A stretch of DNA of 64,000 nucleotides from Fontibacter flavus (GTDB lineage: Bacteria > Bacteroidota > Bacteroidia > Cytophagales > Cyclobacteriaceae), in assembly GCF_042432905.1 (NCBI RefSeq), contig NZ_JBHLWI010000037.1:69009-133008 (forward strand), in the 5' to 3' direction. Under the pieces are notes generated by a model. It ran no database searches. It was not told the DNA's origin and was given only the letters and a program-made list of their open reading frames with translations. Positions 9,292 to 17,098 of this stretch are shown piece after piece. Both the position numbers and the translations under genes were made by a program. Numbering within the stretch: the stretch's first letter is position 1; the number at the start of each line of letters is the position of its first letter.

Positions 9292-12200
9292 ATGTCCAAA
9301 GGAGAAGAACAAAAAAACAAGGTTACCAGAGAGTTTGGATTGAGCTCCCTCTCGGTAGATAATCAGACTTCCGTCGTGATATTGGCGGTCATTATTACAG
9401 TATTGGGGATTTTGGGCTACAAGACCATGCCCAAGGAAAGTTTTCCAGAGATTGTCATTCCTACAGTCTATGTAGGTACAGCCTATCCGGGCAACTCTCC
9501 TGTGGATATGGAAAACCTGATTACCAGACCTATTGAGAAGGAGCTTAAATCCATCAATAATGTCAAAAGTATCAAGTCCACTTCAGTCCAGGATTTCTCT
9601 TCCATAGTGGTGGAATTCAATCCAGGTGTTGAGATTTCCAAGGCTATTCAGGACGTGAAGGATGCAGTTGATAAGTCCAAGAGTGAACTGCCTACGGACT
9701 TAGATCAGGAACCGGATGTGATTGAAGTCAATACTTCTGATTTTCCTATCATGAACGTTAATCTTTCCGGTAATTACACTGAGGAAGAGTTGAAAAAATT
9801 CGGGGAATTTCTGGAAGATGAAATCGAAAAACTCCCTGAAGTTTCCAAAGCAGAGCTTAGAGGTACAATTGAACGTGAGATCCGAATTGATGCTGACATC
9901 TATAAGATGGAAGCTATGGGGGTTTCTTTTGGAGATATTTCTGAAGCAATTTCCCAAGAAAACGTCACTATTTCCGGCGGTAATATTCTTGCCGGTGAAT
10001 TTAGACGTTCTCTAAGGATCACTGGGGAATTCAAGTCACCCGATGAGCTCAATGGCATCATTATCAAAACAGAGAACAACCGAATCGTATACCTGTCTGA
10101 TGTGGCCGAAGTGACGGATACTTACAAGGAAAGGGAATCCTATGCCAGGAGTAACAAGCTTCCGGTGGTCACGGTCAATGTTGTGAAAAGAAGTGGTGAG
10201 AACCTATTGGATGCCTCCGATAAAATAAAAGACATTTTACAAAAAGCGCAAGCGGAGCGTTTTCCTAGTGATTTGGAGGTCAGCATCACCAATGACCAGT
10301 CCAAGACAACACGTGCCCAGGTTAACGACCTTGAGAACTCCATTATTTTCGGGGTAATTTTAGTTGTGTTGGTATTGATGTTTTTCCTTGGCTTCCGAAA
10401 TGCCCTTTTTGTAGGTATTGCGATTCCACTGTCCATGTTTATTTCATTTCTAGTTTTGAACTCTTTTGGCATTACCCTTAACCTTATGGTGCTTTTTGCC
10501 TTGATTCTGGCATTGGGGATGTTGGTGGACAACGGTATCGTGGTGGTAGAGAATATTTACCGATTGATGCAGGAAGGTATGAAGCCTGTACAGGCAGCAA
10601 AAGAAGGAGTAGGAGAGGTTGCTTGGCCGATCATTACTTCAACAGCTACTACTTTGGCGGCTTTCTTGCCACTGGCATTCTGGGATGATATTATCGGTGA
10701 GTTTATGAAATACCTGCCGATTACGCTTATTATTGTACTTTCTTCATCTTTGTTTGTGGCCTTGGTGGTCAATCCTGTACTGACTTCCTTGTATATGAAG
10801 ATTCAGGATGTGGATGTGATCAAGCCGAAAAAGAAGAGTCTGATTGTAGCATTAGTCTTCGCAACAATGGCAATTATCAGTTATTTAGCTGGTTCCATGA
10901 CTTTCGGAAACCTCTTTATGATTGCTGCTGTGCTGACCGTTTTCAATGTTTTTTTCTTAAGATCTGCGATCAGATGGTTTCAGAATGTCTTCCTGGTAAG
11001 AATGGAAGATTTGTATGAAAACACGCTTCACTTTGCGCTAAGAGGTAGAAATCCTTATTACTTCTTTGGAGGTGTGAATTTGTTGTTGGTTTTATCCATC
11101 GTGTTGCTGGGAATCAAGGCTCCAAAAGTGCTATTCTTTCCAGACAATCAGCCTTCTCTTGTCAATATCTTTATTGAAAATCCAATAGGAACTGACATTG
11201 AAGCGACCAATACGTTTTTAATAGAGTTGGAAGACGAGATGTTGGAATTAATGGAACCATATAGTAGTGTAGTAGAATCTATCATTACGCAAGTGGGACA
11301 AGGTACAGGTGATCAATCTGAAGGACCAAGTATGGCCAATACCCCACATAAGGCAAAGATTACGATGAGCTTTGTGGAGTATCAGTATCGCCAAGGGGTT
11401 AATACCAATAAGATCATGGAAGAAATACGTGATTTGGTGGAAAAATATCCGGGTGTACTGATCACAGTAGATAAGCAGAGAAATGGCCCTCCAGTTGGTA
11501 AGGCTGTAAACATTGAGGTAAGTGGAGAAGATTTTCAAAAATTGATTGCTTTTGAAGATCAGTTTAAAGAATATCTCGGGTCTGCCAATATTCCAGGTAT
11601 AGAGGAATTGAAATCCGACTTGGAATTGGGAAGCCCTGAAGTGATTTTGAAAATTGACAGAGAAAAGGCAAGAAGATTTGGATTGTCTACTTCTACGATC
11701 GCCAATGAGCTGAGAACAGCCTTGTTTGGGTTGGAAGTTTCCAAATTCAAGGAAGGAGAAGATGATTTTCCTATTCAGTTGAGATTGAAAGATGAGTATC
11801 GATACGACCTTTCTTCACTGATCAATAAAAAAATAAATTTCAGGGACAAATTTGGCAACAAGAAGGAAGTTCCGATTTCTGCCGTAGCTGAACTGGAATA
11901 TGGATCTACTTATGGTTCGGTAAAAAGAAAAGACCTCAATAAAGTGATTTCCATTTTCTCCAACGTTACGGATGGGTATAACCCCACTGAAATCAATAAT
12001 CAGTTGAAGGATATGGTAGCCAATTTTGAAATCCCAGACGGTATTACAGTCAAATTTACAGGTGAGCAGGAAGAGCAGGCAAAATCCACAGCCTTTTTGA
12101 TGAGAGCTTTATTTATAGCAGTTTCTGTAATATTTCTGATTATTGTTGCCCAGTTTAATTCAGTCACTACGCCATTTATTATTATGGCATCGGTGGTGCT

Positions 12201-12699
12201 GAGTACAATTGGTGTGTTTTTGGGATTGGTGATCTTCAATATGGATTTTGTGGTCATCATGACAGGTATCGGGATTATTTCCCTTGCAGGGGTTGTGGTG
12301 AACAATGCCATCGTATTGATTGATTATACCAACCTTGTAAGGGAAAGGAGAAGAAAAGAACTAGATGTTCCGGAAGATGAATACCTTCCTTATGATGAGT
12401 TGTTGAAAAGTATTATTGTGGGCGGTAAAACCAGGTTGAGACCAGTACTGTTGACTGCGGTTACTACAGTTTTGGGTTTGGTGCCTTTGGCCATAGGAAT
12501 GAATATCAACTTTGCTACGTTGTTAAGTTCTTTCGATCCTCAATTCTATGTGGGAGGTGACAATGCAGATTTTTGGGGGCCAATGGCTTGGACTGTAATA
12601 TTTGGTCTAACCTTTGCGACCTTTCTAACGTTAGTAATCGTACCTGTCATGTATTTACTGGCAGATAAATTAAACATGTTGATTCGTAGACTGAAATAG
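9292..12699 (+). CDS. RND-family efflux pump, inner-membrane subunit
   Basis: A 1135-residue RND transporter with twelve predicted transmembrane helices, one at the N-terminus (about 24-42) and the usual 1+5+1+5 arrangement with two large periplasmic loops. Key stretches are ALILALGMLVDNGIVVVENIYR (first half, proton-relay helix with Asp) and GIISLAGVVVNNAIVLIDY (second half). The paired acidic residue and the AcrB-like porter domain indicate HAE1/AcrB-type drug or hydrophobic-compound export rather than heavy metals, though substrates cannot be assigned. It closes the TetR-TolC-adaptor-pump operon and is followed by an intrinsic terminator. Confidence 0.93.
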   Translation: MSKGEEQKNKVTREFGLSSLSVDNQTSVVILAVIITVLGILGYKTMPKESFPEIVIPTVYVGTAYPGNSPVDMENLITRPIEKELKSINNVKSIKSTSVQDFSSIVVEFNPGVEISKAIQDVKDAVDKSKSELPTDLDQEPDVIEVNTSDFPIMNVNLSGNYTEEELKKFGEFLEDEIEKLPEVSKAELRGTIEREIRIDADIYKMEAMGVSFGDISEAISQENVTISGGNILAGEFRRSLRITGEFKSPDELNGIIIKTENNRIVYLSDVAEVTDTYKERESYARSNKLPVVTVNVVKRSGENLLDASDKIKDILQKAQAERFPSDLEVSITNDQSKTTRAQVNDLENSIIFGVILVVLVLMFFLGFRNALFVGIAIPLSMFISFLVLNSFGITLNLMVLFALILALGMLVDNGIVVVENIYRLMQEGMKPVQAAKEGVGEVAWPIITSTATTLAAFLPLAFWDDIIGEFMKYLPITLIIVLSSSLFVALVVNPVLTSLYMKIQDVDVIKPKKKSLIVALVFATMAIISYLAGSMTFGNLFMIAAVLTVFNVFFLRSAIRWFQNVFLVRMEDLYENTLHFALRGRNPYYFFGGVNLLLVLSIVLLGIKAPKVLFFPDNQPSLVNIFIENPIGTDIEATNTFLIELEDEMLELMEPYSSVVESIITQVGQGTGDQSEGPSMANTPHKAKITMSFVEYQYRQGVNTNKIMEEIRDLVEKYPGVLITVDKQRNGPPVGKAVNIEVSGEDFQKLIAFEDQFKEYLGSANIPGIEELKSDLELGSPEVILKIDREKARRFGLSTSTIANELRTALFGLEVSKFKEGEDDFPIQLRLKDEYRYDLSSLINKKINFRDKFGNKKEVPISAVAELEYGSTYGSVKRKDLNKVISIFSNVTDGYNPTEINNQLKDMVANFEIPDGITVKFTGEQEEQAKSTAFLMRALFIAVSVIFLIIVAQFNSVTTPFIIMASVVLSTIGVFLGLVIFNMDFVVIMTGIGIISLAGVVVNNAIVLIDYTNLVRERRRKELDVPEDEYLPYDELLKSIIVGGKTRLRPVLLTAVTTVLGLVPLAIGMNINFATLLSSFDPQFYVGGDNADFWGPMAWTVIFGLTFATFLTLVIVPVMYLLADKLNMLIRRLK

Positions 12700-12734
12700 C
12701 ATGATTAAATAAAGGTTGGTGGTTTTTAAATGAT

Positions 12735-12771
12735 TAAACCCTTGGGATAATATTCCAGGGGTTTATTTTTT
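12735..12771 (+). terminator. Intrinsic terminator of the efflux operon
   Basis: An 11-bp stem with one wobble pair (arms 12735-12745 and 12755-12765, 9-base loop) is followed by a run of Ts, 36 bases after the stop of the RND pump gene. Confidence 0.8.
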
Positions 12772-12851
12772 TAACTATGAAATAAAAAGCTTTTTCAACC
12801 AGATAAGCCAGTAAGAATGTTTAAATTTGGGTTTTAGATTGAATTGATTTT

Positions 12852-13352
12852 ATGAGCGATTTACAATGGTTTGTTTTGTATACAACTTCAAGAGCAGAGA
12901 AGAAAGTTGCCCAAAGATTAAGAGAGAATGGATTGGAAGTTTTCCTGCCAATGGTAGAGGAGCTCCGACAGTGGTCGGATAGAAAAAAGAAAGTACAGAA
13001 AGCACTTTTCAATGGATATTTGTTTGTAAAAACAGCCAAAGCCAACCTTTGGGAAGCTTTACAGGTACCGGGTGCTGTCAAATTTGTTCATTTTGCTGGA
13101 GAACATGCCACTGTTCGGGAAGAGGAAATAAATACGATTAAAAGAATTCTGGAAACTGGGGTGGCTGTAGAGACTGATGGCTCTGACATCGAAGAAGGCC
13201 AACAGGTCAGGATTCTGGGCGGGCCGCTGGAAGGAATGCAAGGGGAGTGCGTCAATAAAGGTAATAAGGATTACTTTATTATTAGAATCCCTGGAATCAA
13301 TCAGAACATGATGGTAAATATCCCAAGGAAATTTTTGGAGGTGATTTCTTAA
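12852..13352 (+). CDS. NusG-like antitermination factor (UpxY/RfaH type)
   Basis: A 166-residue NusG paralogue. The NGN domain starts QWFVLYTTSRAEKKVAQRL, the usual W-x-V-L-Y-T-x-x-x-x-E-K-x-V motif. The FNGYLFVK segment and PGAVKFVHF follow, and a C-terminal KOW-like domain begins EGQQVRILGGPLEGMQGE. Specialised NusG paralogues bind RNA polymerase and promote read-through of selected long operons, in Bacteroides mainly capsule loci. Here no polysaccharide genes are adjacent: the pump operon ends just before and a convergent beta-barrel gene follows, so its target must be elsewhere. Housekeeping NusG is less likely, since that gene normally neighbours ribosomal-protein genes. Confidence 0.88.
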   Translation: MSDLQWFVLYTTSRAEKKVAQRLRENGLEVFLPMVEELRQWSDRKKKVQKALFNGYLFVKTAKANLWEALQVPGAVKFVHFAGEHATVREEEINTIKRILETGVAVETDGSDIEEGQQVRILGGPLEGMQGECVNKGNKDYFIIRIPGINQNMMVNIPRKFLEVIS

Positions 13353-13365
13353 ACCTGAGCAATCT

Positions 13366-14085
13366 TTATTGTGCTTTGGATTTCCAGTTAAAGTGTTTTT
13401 TGTAAACCACTTGTATTTGGGCCATATGATCTCCAAATCGGTTAAACCCGGCATTTCCATCCAATTCATCAGAAAAAGAAATCAAGAGGGTACCTTCTAG
13501 CGCCAGATCTGACCAATTGTCCAGCTTGTAGTTAATTCCGGCCCGTATAGGTACATGGGCAGTAAAGGTATTGGCCCTGGTTTCTGTTGCATTATAGGAG
13601 TAGGATTCTTTGCGATTAACAAACAGGGCACCTAATCCCATTCCTCCATAAAGGTTGAAGATACCCCTGTTCATATGGTTTTCATAAGGGAAAAGCCAAA
13701 AAACAGGCATCAGATCCAAGTAAAATGCTTGTCCTCTAAATGTAAAAGCACTTCCTCTTGATCTCCAGATTTCTTCTATTCTTGGCCCATATAAGCCATC
13801 TGGACTACTAGAAATCCATTGTATGCCGGTACTGATTTGGTATCCAAAGTGCCGAGAGAATTTTTTGGTATAAGAACCAGTAATAGCAGGCTTCCATAGA
13901 AAATCCCATGTTCCATAAGGCCCTGCATTGTCTCCATAAATAAAGGAAGGTCCCGCTCCCAAAGCCCAAATATTGTTTTTGGGTGTTTTTTCTTTATAAA
14001 AACTCTGACCAATTGCAGGAAAAGTTAAGCAAGAGAACATAATTCCTACAACAAGTGGTTTAAAGGTAGCTGAAAATGACATCAA
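13366..14085 (-). CDS. Outer-membrane beta-barrel protein
   Basis: 239 residues with a signal peptide (hydrophobic core about 9-23, ending AIGQ). The rest is alternating aromatic/polar strands rich in Gly and Tyr, for example WALGAGPSFIYGDN, SRHFGYQISTGIQWIS and IFNLYGGMGLGALF, as in small 8-strand barrels of the PorT/OmpA-like class. No catalytic motif is seen. It converges on the NusG-like gene with 13 bases between the stops. Function is unknown. Confidence 0.75.
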   Translation of the reverse strand: MMSFSATFKPLVVGIMFSCLTFPAIGQSFYKEKTPKNNIWALGAGPSFIYGDNAGPYGTWDFLWKPAITGSYTKKFSRHFGYQISTGIQWISSSPDGLYGPRIEEIWRSRGSAFTFRGQAFYLDLMPVFWLFPYENHMNRGIFNLYGGMGLGALFVNRKESYSYNATETRANTFTAHVPIRAGINYKLDNWSDLALEGTLLISFSDELDGNAGFNRFGDHMAQIQVVYKKHFNWKSKAQ

Positions 14086-14140
14086 AGGGACTTAAAGTTT
14101 AAGGGATTAAAAGAATGGTTTGATTGCGTCAATAAATATA

Positions 14141-14329
14141 TTAAGCTTCAGGTTCGTCGCTTAAGGCTCTGCCTATTTCCTCCTCAGTCATCCTTAATTT
14201 TGATTTACATTCTTTGACCAGTGCTGATGCCTCTTTAACCAAATTAGAAAGATCATCCATGCCAGTTTCACCTTTTTCCAACAAGGTGACAATTTCTTCC
14301 AATCTTTTAAGTGATTTATCGTAGCTCAT
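14141..14329 (-). CDS. xseB: Exodeoxyribonuclease VII small subunit
   Basis: A 62-residue helical protein with the XseB pattern: SYDKSLKRLEEIVTLLEKGE, then LSNLVKEASALVKECKSKL. The start at MSYDKS was chosen because it leaves four bases after the xseA stop; an upstream in-frame ATG at 14353 would overlap xseA. Several copies bind XseA to form the ExoVII nuclease, which degrades single-stranded DNA during repair. Confidence 0.92.
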   Translation of the reverse strand: MSYDKSLKRLEEIVTLLEKGETGMDDLSNLVKEASALVKECKSKLRMTEEEIGRALSDEPEA

Positions 14330-14333
14330 ATTG

Positions 14334-15650
14334 TCATGATTTTTTTTTCTCAATAGTTATGATTGTACTTTCAATGATGTTTTTCACGGAATAAGTAGTC
14401 ATTTTGTCTCCCGTTTTGATGGTTCCCAAATGCAGTGGGACACCATTTATTTCAGAGCGGGTATAACCTTTCTCAAAGAATGTGTTGGGGTCCATTCTGG
14501 CGATGTCTTTCTCCAATTGCCTGATCTTTTGCTCTGATTTTTGAATAAGGAGCGTACTCGCCTTTCTCAGGTTTTGATTGAAGTTGTCCAAATTCAGGGC
14601 TTTAATGGAAAGTTGTTGCACAGCAAGTGACCTGATTTGTTTTGTTCTAAAGGAAAGATTATCAGTGGTTTGGTGTAAAGTGAATTTAGCTTGCTGGTGA
14701 AGCCTTCTTTCAAGTTCTCTCAGCATTTTTTCTTCCCAAAACCAAATTTGAGAAGCGTTTCTTTCCAAAATTTTCATCAAACCTTTTATTTTTTCCTCAA
14801 AGGCATGAAATCCTGAAAGCAGGAATTCAGCTGTGGCCGTAGGCGTTTTCATTTTGGTATGTGCTACCAAATCTGCAATGGTCTCATCCCTTTCATGCCC
14901 GATACCAGTAATGACAGGGATTGGACAAGAGGCGATCTTAACTGCCAATTGGTAATCATCAAAACAGTCCAGGTCCAATTGTGACCCACCACCCCGGATC
15001 AGCACAATAGCATCAAAGGCTTTTGTAAGATTGTCCTGTATAACTTCGTCTAAGGCCCTGATCATGGTTGCAGGGGCGTCTATACCCTGTAAGGTCGCCT
15101 GGTAAAGCTTATAGTGGATCCTGTATCCAAAACGGTTGTTATCGATTTGGTTGATAAAATCACCATACCCAGCAGCGGTTGCAGAGCTGATTACAGCGAT
15201 TTTCTGAGGAACTTCAGGAAGTGCCAGCCTTTTATTCAGCTCCATCATACCCTCTGCAGTAAGTTTATCTATTATTTCTTGACGAATACGGGCCCTCTCT
15301 CCTAAAGTGAAATTCGGATCTATATCCTTTACGTTTAGGCTTATTCCATATATTTCATGAAAAGTCACATTGACCTGTGCAAGTACTTTCATGCCTGTCT
15401 TCAGATCCTGCCCTGTGATGGTTTTGAACTTGGAGGCAATTCCTCTAAAAGTATATGCCCAGATATTGGCCCTGATTTTTGCGACAATTTGATTTCCCTG
15501 TTTTTCCACCAGATCCAAATAGGCATGGCCTTGTCTAGCTTGATTGAGTTCAGCGATTTCTGCTATTACCCAGTAGGCAGGTTCCAATTGGATATCCAGG
15601 GTCTCCTTGATGAGCTGGTTGAGCGCTAAAAGTGAAATGGCTTGCTGCAT
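14334..15650 (-). CDS. xseA: Exodeoxyribonuclease VII large subunit
   Basis: 438 residues. The N-terminal OB-fold (about 20-105) is followed by the catalytic core with IRGGGSQLDLDCFDDYQLA and VITGIGHERDETIADLVAHTKMKTPTATAEFLL split over the usual positions, then a long coiled coil (about 265-380) that binds XseB. ExoVII cuts single-stranded DNA from both ends without metal and takes part in mismatch repair and quinolone-lesion tolerance. It is the first gene of the xseA-xseB pair, beginning about 90 bases after the dapA stop; a terminator separates the two. Confidence 0.95.
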   Translation of the reverse strand: MQQAISLLALNQLIKETLDIQLEPAYWVIAEIAELNQARQGHAYLDLVEKQGNQIVAKIRANIWAYTFRGIASKFKTITGQDLKTGMKVLAQVNVTFHEIYGISLNVKDIDPNFTLGERARIRQEIIDKLTAEGMMELNKRLALPEVPQKIAVISSATAAGYGDFINQIDNNRFGYRIHYKLYQATLQGIDAPATMIRALDEVIQDNLTKAFDAIVLIRGGGSQLDLDCFDDYQLAVKIASCPIPVITGIGHERDETIADLVAHTKMKTPTATAEFLLSGFHAFEEKIKGLMKILERNASQIWFWEEKMLRELERRLHQQAKFTLHQTTDNLSFRTKQIRSLAVQQLSIKALNLDNFNQNLRKASTLLIQKSEQKIRQLEKDIARMDPNTFFEKGYTRSEINGVPLHLGTIKTGDKMTTYSVKNIIESTIITIEKKKS

Positions 15651-15680
15651 TCGGAAAATTAATCAGGAAAACTGAATTAT

Positions 15681-15718
15681 GGAAAAGAAAATGCCCTATC
15701 GTTTTATGGATAGGGCAT
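15681..15718 (-). terminator. Intrinsic terminator after dapA
   Basis: A perfect 10-bp stem (arms 15691-15700 and 15709-15718, 8-base loop) read on the minus strand is followed by a T-rich tract at 15690-15681. It lies 23 bases past the dapA stop and before the xseA start. Confidence 0.8.
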
Positions 15719-15740
15719 AAATAGCTGGGAAATCAGGTAT

Positions 15741-16598
15741 TTATTTTACAAGATTTTTATTAATTCTTGATTTTAAGTTTTCGCTGGCTTTGAGTAAAGG
15801 AAGTCTTACTGTATCTCCGCAAATTCCCAATACACTCATCAAATATTTCAGTCCAACAGGATTAGCTTCTTCGTACATCATTGGATTGATGTCCAATAGT
15901 TTGAAAGCAGCCATTCTTGAAGTTTCTAGATCTGCATGGCAAATATCCCGGAAAATTGCCGGATAGGCATTTGCCAAAACTGAAATAACACCATGTCCAC
16001 CTATGACTTTCATAGATGGTGTCAGGATATCATCACCAGAGATCAATAGAAAATCCTCAGGCATTTTTGCTGCTATACGCATACATTGGGACAGATCCCC
16101 ACTGGCCTCTTTGATGCCGATGATATTGGGATGTTTGGCCAGTTCCAAAGTAGTCTGATAAGTTAGATTGGACATGGTCCTACCCGGCACGTTGTATAGG
16201 ATTACAGGAACAGGGCATGCATCAGCTATAGCCTGATAATGGGCAATGATGCCAGCTTGAGTAGGTTTGTTATAATATGGACTTACTGATAAAATGGCAT
16301 CAATACCTGAGAAATCTGTATGCTTGATTTCTTCTAAAATAGCCTGCGTGTTATTTCCTCCGATGCCATATACGATGGGTAATCTTCCTGCATTGTATTC
16401 CAAAGAAGCTTTTAGGACAGATTTTTTTTCCTCTTTGGTCATGGTGGAAGATTCGCCAGTGGTACCTTGAACCACAAGATAATCTACTCCTCCTTGTATG
16501 ACATGTTCGATGACGCGCTTTAGGCCATCATAATCTATGGACATATCTTCATGAAAAGGGGTAATCAATGCAACACCTGTTCCGTGAAATTTTAACAT
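15741..16598 (-). CDS. dapA: 4-hydroxy-tetrahydrodipicolinate synthase
   Basis: A 285-residue TIM-barrel aldolase that condenses pyruvate with aspartate semialdehyde, the first committed step of lysine and diaminopimelate synthesis in the cytoplasm. Active-site residues are all visible: T46-T47 in GTTGES, Y135 and R140 in YNVPGRT, and Schiff-base K163 in IGIKEAS. Length is typical. The gene overlaps the end of the preceding unknown gene by seven bases and is followed by a terminator, so it ends a ligA-unknown-dapA operon. Confidence 0.96.
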   Translation of the reverse strand: MLKFHGTGVALITPFHEDMSIDYDGLKRVIEHVIQGGVDYLVVQGTTGESSTMTKEEKKSVLKASLEYNAGRLPIVYGIGGNNTQAILEEIKHTDFSGIDAILSVSPYYNKPTQAGIIAHYQAIADACPVPVILYNVPGRTMSNLTYQTTLELAKHPNIIGIKEASGDLSQCMRIAAKMPEDFLLISGDDILTPSMKVIGGHGVISVLANAYPAIFRDICHADLETSRMAAFKLLDINPMMYEEANPVGLKYLMSVLGICGDTVRLPLLKASENLKSRINKNLVK

Positions 16599-17095
16599 GC
16601 TTCTTTTATTTTATTTAAGTAATTAATCAAATGTTGGATGTTTTCATGTAGATCATCGCCTTCAGTTTGAAGCATGAGATCTAAATAGGCTTCATTTTCC
16701 TTAGAATAAAAGCCAAGATTAAGGGAACTCTTATTAGCGAGCAGCAAATAACGCAAATATGGATTAAGCTGTAAAGGAAGGACTAAAATAAAATCCATTT
16801 TTTCCAGCAGAAACTCATTTAGGTAGTCAGAATGCTGTCCCCAGATATTGAAATGCTTATGAGAAAAGGCTTCTACTTTTGTTGATTTTCCTTCATTGTA
16901 AAACAGGCCAATTATCCTCACCTTATAGCCCCAAAGGTTTCTGATTACTTCTTTGGTAAGTTCAAATTCCTCCTCAGCACCTGCGAGGATGCCGATCTGT
17001 TTGATTTGAGTTGGAACGATAATTTCTTTTTTTGACTGCAGTCGCATCCTTGATTGGTTCTGCTTCTGCACCATGATGTCTTTGATCCACTTCAT
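16592..17095 (-). CDS. Conserved unknown protein between ligA and dapA (DUF6913-like)
   Basis: 167 residues without signal peptide or membrane segment. Visible pieces are KQIGILAGAEEEFELTKEV (a nucleotide-binding-like beta-Gly start), NIWGQHSDYLNEF and MDFILVLPLQLNPYLRYLLL. I believe this is the Bacteroidota family now called DUF6913, often found beside dapA, but this is recall and not a search. It starts three bases after the ligA stop and overlaps dapA, so it is co-translated with both. No function can be assigned. Confidence 0.7.
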   Translation of the reverse strand: MKWIKDIMVQKQNQSRMRLQSKKEIIVPTQIKQIGILAGAEEEFELTKEVIRNLWGYKVRIIGLFYNEGKSTKVEAFSHKHFNIWGQHSDYLNEFLLEKMDFILVLPLQLNPYLRYLLLANKSSLNLGFYSKENEAYLDLMLQTEGDDLHENIQHLINYLNKIKEAC

Positions 17096-17098
17096 CTG

